Assembly (NCBI GenBank): GCA_026874595.1
Contig: CM049307.1
Coordinates: forward strand, 10,191,579 to 10,255,578
From: Sipunculus nudus
Lineage: Eukaryota > Annelida > Sipuncula > Golfingiida > Sipunculidae
Reading direction: 5' to 3'
Length of the DNA: 64,000 nt
In this document: one piece after another, positions 60,601 to 64,000 of the stretch
How the letters are laid out: each line of letters starts with the position of its first letter
How positions within the stretch are numbered: position 1 is the first letter of the stretch
Position numbers and translations under genes: made by a program
The notes under the pieces: generated by a model
The model's input: the letters and a program-made list of their open reading frames with translations, nothing else
The model's database searches: none
Told to the model about the DNA's origin: nothing

Positions 60601-61305
60601 ATAAAAGTTTAGCAGTATTAATATATTCATGACTTAAAGCAATCAAGCATCATTTAATCTTAGGGCAGAATATCCTTTTAATATCCAAGATCAGACATAG
60701 ATGGCAGCACCATAATGCAGGAGGTTACATCTCTTACCTTGGCTTTACCATTAGATTTGGGTGTTCCTTTCATTCCTCCCTTGGCCATCAGTTTCTTCTT
60801 TGAACCAGCAAGCAGCATCTGAAGACAAGTAAAACCATATTGCTTAAAATACATACCTTCCTTCATCCAACACTATAATGCTCAGCCTTATGTAATAGGG
60901 CTGTAATAATACAATGTGGTACAAAGTCAAATTTTGTACTGGTATAGCAAGGTGCCCCTGTATAGATATCCTGACAGTATTTAACCACCTAGGGAGAAAA
61001 TGAACTGTAATATTTAATAACAACATGATAAAAACATATTTTATTATACCACATGGCAACCTCATAAAAATGCAGGGTCATCTAGCGTGGTGTCATACAA
61101 AGTACTTCTTCTGGGCAATAATGTTAATTTACCACAATTATTTAAAGAATTGCAAGAACAAGCTTCAGTAAAGTGTTACCTCCAGGTCTTCTTCATCAAA
61201 GTCATCATCTTCATCTTCTTCAAACTTCTTTTTCTTGGATGGAGGAGCAGACTTTGGTGTGGCCTTCAGCCCAGCTGGTTTCACACCTTTCATGGGTTGA
61301 GGTGT
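41371..61305 (-). CDS. Nucleolin-like protein, spliced, 5' end missing
   Basis: Abundant nucleolar RNA-binding protein family acting in rRNA transcription and ribosome assembly. I join 14 exons: 61305-61180, 60818-60738, 60296-60176, 51610-51533, 51217-51164, 50745-50683, 50254-50219, 49895-49848, 49523-49388, 48812-48664, 47675-47543, 47000-46837, 46464-46331 and 41457-41371. All junctions have AG acceptors and GT donors, phases agree, and the total is 1,410 bp (469 codons plus stop). Residues 1-202 are basic TP/KK-rich and acidic stretches, residues 209-283 are RRM1 (TLFVKNLP, GFAYLVF), 304-376 are RRM2 (KLYVTGF, YGFVFF), 377-410 a basic linker, and 411-469 almost all Asp/Glu. RRM1 text such as DKRTLFVKNLP and DYVGEKS resembles nucleolin RRMs. 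Unlike vertebrate nucleolin it has two RRMs, not four, and an acidic tail in place of RGG repeats. The start codon was not found with confidence. Confidence 0.88.
42171..45057 (-). mobile_element. HINE-like element, family A, nested (middle)
   Basis: Left end CAAGGGACCCATGGGTCACG with GCGCTCAGCTG; right end GACTTAATGTCAGCTGAGCT. Closely similar to the start of the element at 36,633, except for a family C insertion at 42,808-44,385. Confidence 0.8.
42808..44385 (-). mobile_element. HINE/Helitron-like element, family C, innermost
   Basis: On the minus strand it begins TTGTATCACCAGAC and ends GTCTGGGGATACCATGGCAC, CTGCGGTGCCAAGAAATATC, TAG. Subterminal inverted repeats are GTATCACCAGAC/GTCTGGGGATAC. 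A 7-bp-stem hairpin lies 11 nt before a terminal CTAG. The relative at 37,243-37,262 is unoccupied, showing insertion between A and TT with no clear duplication. The interior carries GGTGGC(G/A)CCACC modules at about 43,130, 43,347, 43,566, 43,746 and 44,048. No ORF. Confidence 0.8.
46331..46464 (-). CDS. Nucleolin-like exon: basic then acidic
   Basis: Starts DTASPVKKAKLIQKV and becomes almost pure Asp/Glu. Ends phase 0 at GAT|GTAAGT. The following 4.9-kb intron holds three nested mobile elements. Confidence 0.88.
46837..47000 (-). CDS. Nucleolin-like exon: second half of RRM2 and basic linker
   Basis: RNP1 YGFVFFST, helix 2, last strand RIVVLFAKK, then a Lys-rich linker with KPGQKKPRTDKKKSK. 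Leaves in phase 1 with donor GTATTT. Confidence 0.9.
47543..47675 (-). CDS. Nucleolin-like exon: first half of RRM2
   Basis: Carries RNP2 (KLYVTGFG) and helix 1 (MTEEEFEKMF). Interrupted, like RRM1, in phase 2 within the Gly codon before RNP1. Confidence 0.9.
47938..48064. repeat. 127-bp intronic block, copy 1 (two hairpins)
   Basis: Almost identical (about three differences) to 49,086-49,212. Predicted by eye to form two hairpins: GCTGAAGCT...AGCTCAGC, and a larger one with CTTGTC/GACAAG and CCACTG/CAGTGG stems. It lies in the intron between RRM1 and RRM2. It could be a structured RNA, or a short mobile element. Confidence 0.6.
48664..48812 (-). CDS. Nucleolin-like exon: second half of RRM1
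   Basis: Begins with RNP1 (FAYLVFES), then helix 2 and the last strand (EVMVDYVGEKSS), and ends PENLPPR. Leaves in phase 1 with donor GTCAGT. Confidence 0.9.
49086..49212. repeat. 127-bp intronic block, copy 2 (two hairpins)
   Basis: Second copy, in the intron that splits RRM1. One difference falls in the first hairpin, where a C-to-T change keeps a G-U pair if the plus strand is the RNA. See copy 1. Confidence 0.6.
49388..49523 (-). CDS. Nucleolin-like exon: first half of RRM1
   Basis: Carries RNP2 (TLFVKNLP) and the first helix, ending in KTRG within the Gly codon before RNP1 (phase 2). The donor is GTCAGT, one base from consensus. Confidence 0.9.
49848..49895 (-). CDS. Nucleolin-like exon: linker before RRM1
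   Basis: 48 bp encoding DSESTTNFSEEDLRRK. Acceptor TTTCACAG, donor GTGAGT. Confidence 0.8.
50219..50254 (-). CDS. Nucleolin-like micro-exon with NLS-like PAKRK
   Basis: A 36-bp exon encoding ETVTSPAKRKVG, phase 1 in and out. Acceptor TTCACAG, donor GTAATT. PAKRK is a plausible nuclear localisation signal. Confidence 0.75.
50683..50745 (-). CDS. Nucleolin-like exon: Lys-rich segment
   Basis: Encodes KQKPEVKNEKKQTPGKQVKK, phase 1 in and out. The donor is GTCCGT, a weak match to the consensus, accepted because the frame continues correctly into the next exon. Confidence 0.72.
51164..51217 (-). CDS. Nucleolin-like exon: TPKQ-rich basic segment
   Basis: 18 codons, VKQEAAPTPKQKPQTPKQ, phase 1 in and out, donor GTATGT. 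TP-K repeats of this kind are typical of nucleolin N-terminal regions. Confidence 0.82.
51533..51610 (-). CDS. Nucleolin-like exon: poly-Asp then basic
   Basis: Starts with a run of GAT codons, a coding microsatellite likely to vary in length, then DSEEDNEIQLKQTTKK. Phase 1 in and out. Acceptor TTGTAG, donor GTAAGT. Confidence 0.82.
52916..53826. repeat. 457-bp tandem duplication
   Basis: GCAAGCTTTCAATTTGACAG begins both copies (52,916 and 53,373), and the copies run in parallel to GACTGTCATGAAGAAAAA with few differences. The second copy ends in the unoccupied form of the site occupied at 42,171. Confidence 0.9.
55030..56560. repeat. Tandem array of about 280-bp GGTGGCGCCACC modules
   Basis: GGTGG(C/T)GCCACCTGTCATAA recurs at about 55,434, 55,719, 55,997 and 56,275 (spacing 278-285 bp). 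A second palindrome-like word (GGTGGCCCC or GGTGGTGCCACCAG) lies about halfway in most units. The same unit occurs twice in the family B element at 24,086 and 24,363. Confidence 0.85.
56640..58610. repeat. Tandem array of six 338-bp GGTGGCGCCACC modules
   Basis: Module starts at about 56,646, 56,986, 57,325, 57,661, 57,997 and 58,334 (spacing 336-340 bp), each beginning with a form of GGTGGCGCCACCAGTCTGCA and containing GATATGGGTAACAGAGACC and AGATTCTAGGTCCAG. Confidence 0.9.
60176..60296 (-). CDS. Nucleolin-like exon: Asp-rich segment
   Basis: Begins GGSEDDDDDD and continues as an Asp/Glu/Met/Ser stretch with repeated DDSDM. Leaves in phase 1 with donor GTGAGT. It is followed by an 8.6-kb intron filled with nested elements. 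Confidence 0.85.
60738..60818 (-). CDS. Nucleolin-like exon: basic segment
   Basis: 27 codons, phase 0 at both ends: MLLAGSKKKLMAKGGMKGTP and a further K-rich end. Acceptor CTTCAG, donor GTAAGA. Confidence 0.82.
61180..61305 (-). CDS. Nucleolin-like exon (first resolved): basic TP segment and acidic stretch
   Basis: 42 codons, phase 0 at both ends, reading TPQPMKGVKPAGLKATPKSA and then a KKKK/EEDEDDD segment. Acceptor TTCTTCAG, donor GTAACA. A further upstream exon must supply the start codon unless the internal Met is used. Confidence 0.85.
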
Positions 61306-63047
61306 CTGAAGAATATAATGAAAACATGGAATTTATGCAGACTCAATGCTTCAAGCATTCTAGTTACATTTGTTTCAAATTGTTTGTCCAATCATTTTTG
61401 TCAGAAAATAATAAAAATTAAATTAAAATCATTTGATATATATGTAATTACCCCTTCTCTGAGGAAAAGTTAAGTAAACTATGTTATAAAACTTTGCTAT
61501 TGGTTTTCAGGCAGCAAGCAGGCAAGGAGACCAAACTTGAAAATGTGCCACACTTGTGCTGCTAGTGACTTTGATCCACCTGATGTGTTGCGTTTCCAAA
61601 GCCACCATAAATTTTGGTAAAGATATATATGTGAACTTGAAGGTGAATATTGCTTAGTACTCTGCATGCAGTTTTAACAACTGTCACAACTGTTTTAGCT
61701 AACAATTTTTTGGTCAACTAAAGACTCTCTCATGCTCTCATAAGACCTCATGCAAAAGCCACTCTTGCATTACATGGTGCCAGATAAACAAGAAACACTG
61801 ATGAAGGCTGTGTTTAGCACTCAGCCAAATTCATATACAGTAACTGATGGTAACTAGCTTATATGCCAATGATCATGAATGATGAGGAGTAAAAACTGGA
61901 AATTCTGTAGTAGTTCAAGTTTCCATGGTCCGATATGACTATCGATGAGACTGCCAAGAATTGATCTCATGACTGATATGAAATGTACCCAATTTAAATA
62001 AAGAAATGGCATAAGTTGGTTGTGTTTTTTTTTTACCTTTTGTGTTCAATTAATATTTTTTTGGTAAGATTATGGTAATGACTATCAATATTGATATTAA
62101 CCAAAAACTTAAATTTGCATAAGTATACAACTTGCAGTTTTGTTCAGTTAGTTGAATTTGCTCCAAAACGAAACAAACTATCAGTTACTATTAGTTTGCC
62201 ATTTCATGTGGTAAGACATAGCAGCCGGACAAGTTTTACTTGTTTTACTGGGCAATTACTCCTTACCATCAGGTTAACTGCCTAAATTAGGAAAAAGGTT
62301 TATGAGTGGCCATTATTACTGCATGGCTGATCTTCAAACTGACCGTGAACAATTTTCAATAAGTGACACTTAGGAAAATATGAGATCTGGAACTTTCATC
62401 AATTCAGATTATTTCTGTAAACTTCAATTCCAATTCATTGCATTTTAACTTTTTTTCAATTCATTCAATTTTCCCTTCAATTCCAATTCAATTTAGAACT
62501 GACCCCAGGTCTGTCAGTGTCTATCTGTTTGAGAGGCTTGATGCAGGCCAGGATTCATCTGGGAACCACTTATTTTTGATAATTTTAAGTTTCTCATATT
62601 TAACAACCTATCTGTCATGCATGTTCACTACATAAAAGCAAGACTTAGTAAAGTCTCTAAACTTCCTGTATTATCACCCACTGGGACTGCCAGTACTTTT
62701 CACCTATTGCAAAATAATGTGTGTGCAGGTCAATTAAACTTTACTAATTCTTTTGCCACATTAATATCGATAATTTTGATAATTGATCGTCAAGACTGTG
62801 TCAATAATCGATATGAAAAAAGTTGCCTATTGCCAGCCAAATTAGAATATATATATGTAATGGAGAAAATATGAAGCAGATAAAACTGACATTCAATATT
62901 ATGGTACAAGCAGACTGACATAACCCAATTTTCTGTTAATATTGGTGTCAAACTTTTCTATAATCATACCCATGTACTTAAATCAAATGTAGACTTGATT
63001 TTTAAATCAATATTTCTTATTTCATGCAGTTTTATGGTTACATATCT
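61306..63047. other. No resolved gene; upstream part of nucleolin-like gene
   Basis: The missing 5' exon(s) of the nucleolin-like gene should lie here or beyond the window. One possibility is an ATG at 62,269-62,267 (minus) directly followed by a GTAAGG donor, which would fit the phase 0 of the next exon. This is weak evidence. Otherwise nothing was recognised. Confidence 0.3.
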
Positions 63048-63132
63048 AATACTTATAAAAGGAATTCGGTCCACCTGTGTTAGCAATGTTGTCTGAAACC
63101 GCGTTGTGTATGATACTGTGCTATACCTCATT
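63048..63132. repeat. Dispersed repeat block, copy of 27,448-27,530
   Basis: Both copies read ATACTTATAAAAGGAATTC and share GCAATGTT and CGTTGTGTA at matching positions. They diverge abruptly after CATT, exactly where a hairpin-bearing element begins here. Confidence 0.75.
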
Positions 63133-64000
63133 GCTTGCCGGAAATCTTCGATTTCGGCAAGCATATTGCTCAGTTGCGTATGTCTGTTTGTCTGTTTGTC
63201 TGTTTGTTTGTCTGCACTCTCCTGGCCACAATTTTGCCACAATCACCTTGAAACTTACAGGGATGTTGAAAAACATAATTTCTAGGTGCCCTATTGTTTT
63301 TGGTTAAAATAGGTCAAAGGTCAAAGGTCAAGGTCACGACAGGTATGGTTAACGGTTTTTGCACTATAACTTCGCCATAAATAGGCTTATCCACTTCTGC
63401 AAAAGCTCATTTTTTTCGTCATCACCTGGCCTTTCTTTTGACATGTAGCTTACTTAAATTTGCTGTTACCATGGTTACGCAATTTTGGGGAGAAATCATG
63501 GAATTTCCTGATATTTTTCAAATTTGCAGCAATCGTACTGATTCTGAGATATTTTATGTAACACAAGAATATCTCGAAATTGTTTTTTCAGATTTTGGAA
63601 ATGGCCGCCAGGGGGCGTTGCAGATGAAAAAACATGAACATTTGTTTTGGTGCTATACCTCCAGAACTATTAAACATTGGGCCATTTCCATCACAGCACC
63701 TTCAACTGGGGTCCATGGGCTTATTTTTGCGCATAGGTGCCAAAGTGCGCTATTGCCAGATTTCTCTCCTTTTGGGGTAAAACTTTTGAATTTTGAAAAT
63801 ATGCAGTTTTCAGCTTCTAACTCTGTCAGTTTTTATGCTGGAGAGGTCAATTTTTTTGCATCTTGTAGCCCTTGGTGAGTTCTCGGTGATCCAATCAAAA
63901 ATCTTGCAAAATCTCGCACCGTTTCTCGTCAAACGAGAGTCTTCGAGATTTCATTAAATATGACCTACAGGTTGCATTTTTTTAACAATGGCTTTGAAAT
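63133..64000 (+). mobile_element. 5' part of a HINE-like element (family E), cut by window end
   Basis: Starts with a hairpin, GCTTGCCGGAAATC-TTC-GATTTCGGCAAGC with one bulged G (63,133-63,162), followed by TGTC/TGTT repeats (about 63,178-63,215) and an AGGTCA array (63,311-63,336). Hairpin, then GTCC- or GTCT-like repeats, then modules is the order seen at the 5' ends of families A and D. The 146-residue ORF at 63,438-63,878 has no recognised domain. Confidence 0.5.
63311..63336 (+). promoter_or_regulatory. Four AGGTCA half-sites (DR1-DR1-DR0)
   Basis: AGGTCA occurs at 63,311, 63,318, 63,325 and 63,331: two single-base spacers, then none. DR1 AGGTCA pairs are the binding motif of RXR, HNF4 and COUP-type nuclear receptors. 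Whether the site is bound is unknown. Confidence 0.6.

Noticed and set aside
63438-63878. 146-residue ORF near the right end
   Set aside because: Lies inside a half-site-rich repeat whose relatives have no conserved frame. No domain was recognised.

Overview
The window looks like nuclear DNA of a marine mollusc, most likely a bivalve (inference). It is AT-rich and dense in short interspersed repeats. It has a metazoan histone H1 gene with a 3' histone stem-loop, a spliced nucleolin-type gene, a CR1-type LINE, and many repeats with subterminal inverted repeats and internal tandem arrays, like the Helentron-associated 'pearl'-type elements of bivalves. No prokaryotic, organellar, tRNA or rRNA features were seen.

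Layout. 1-8.5 kb: three diverged copies of one dispersed repeat (about 0.25-1.4, 2.3-2.8 and 7.2-8.5 kb) surround a single intronless histone H1 gene (4,636-5,202, +) that has an H1 box, a TATA box and a 3' stem-loop. 8.5-19.9 kb: a large structure with long inverted arms, ending in matching 12-13 bp CAGGCCTCCCAC termini. Its left arm is interrupted by a pogo-like MITE (9,681-10,661) and by a near full-length but broken CR1 LINE on the minus strand (about 12,467-17,380). Its central loop carries a possible first exon (17,431-17,625).

19.9-40.8 kb: a 'Russian doll' of non-autonomous, Helentron-like (HINE-like) elements. I define families A, B and C by their ends; D and E are seen only as one end. 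A family C element (28,990-40,814) holds two family A insertions, one of which holds two more inside each other. Target sites can be rebuilt by joining flanks or by comparison with unoccupied relatives in this same window. Many modules carry the palindrome GGTGGCGCCACC or arrays of the nuclear-receptor half-site AGGTCA.

41.0-61.3 kb: a nucleolin-like gene on the minus strand. I resolve 14 exons whose phases all agree and give 469 codons plus a stop. The product has a basic, TP-rich and acidic N-terminal part, two RRM domains with identical internal intron positions, a basic linker, and a long Asp/Glu C-terminal tail instead of the usual RGG tail. The 5' end of the gene is not resolved. Its last intron and its third resolved intron are inflated by nested family A and C elements. 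Two adjacent introns share a near-identical 127-bp block.

61.3-64 kb: no resolved gene, then the start of another half-site-rich element (from 63,133) running off the end. Coordinates of element ends are good to a few bases, because insertions lie in A/T runs.
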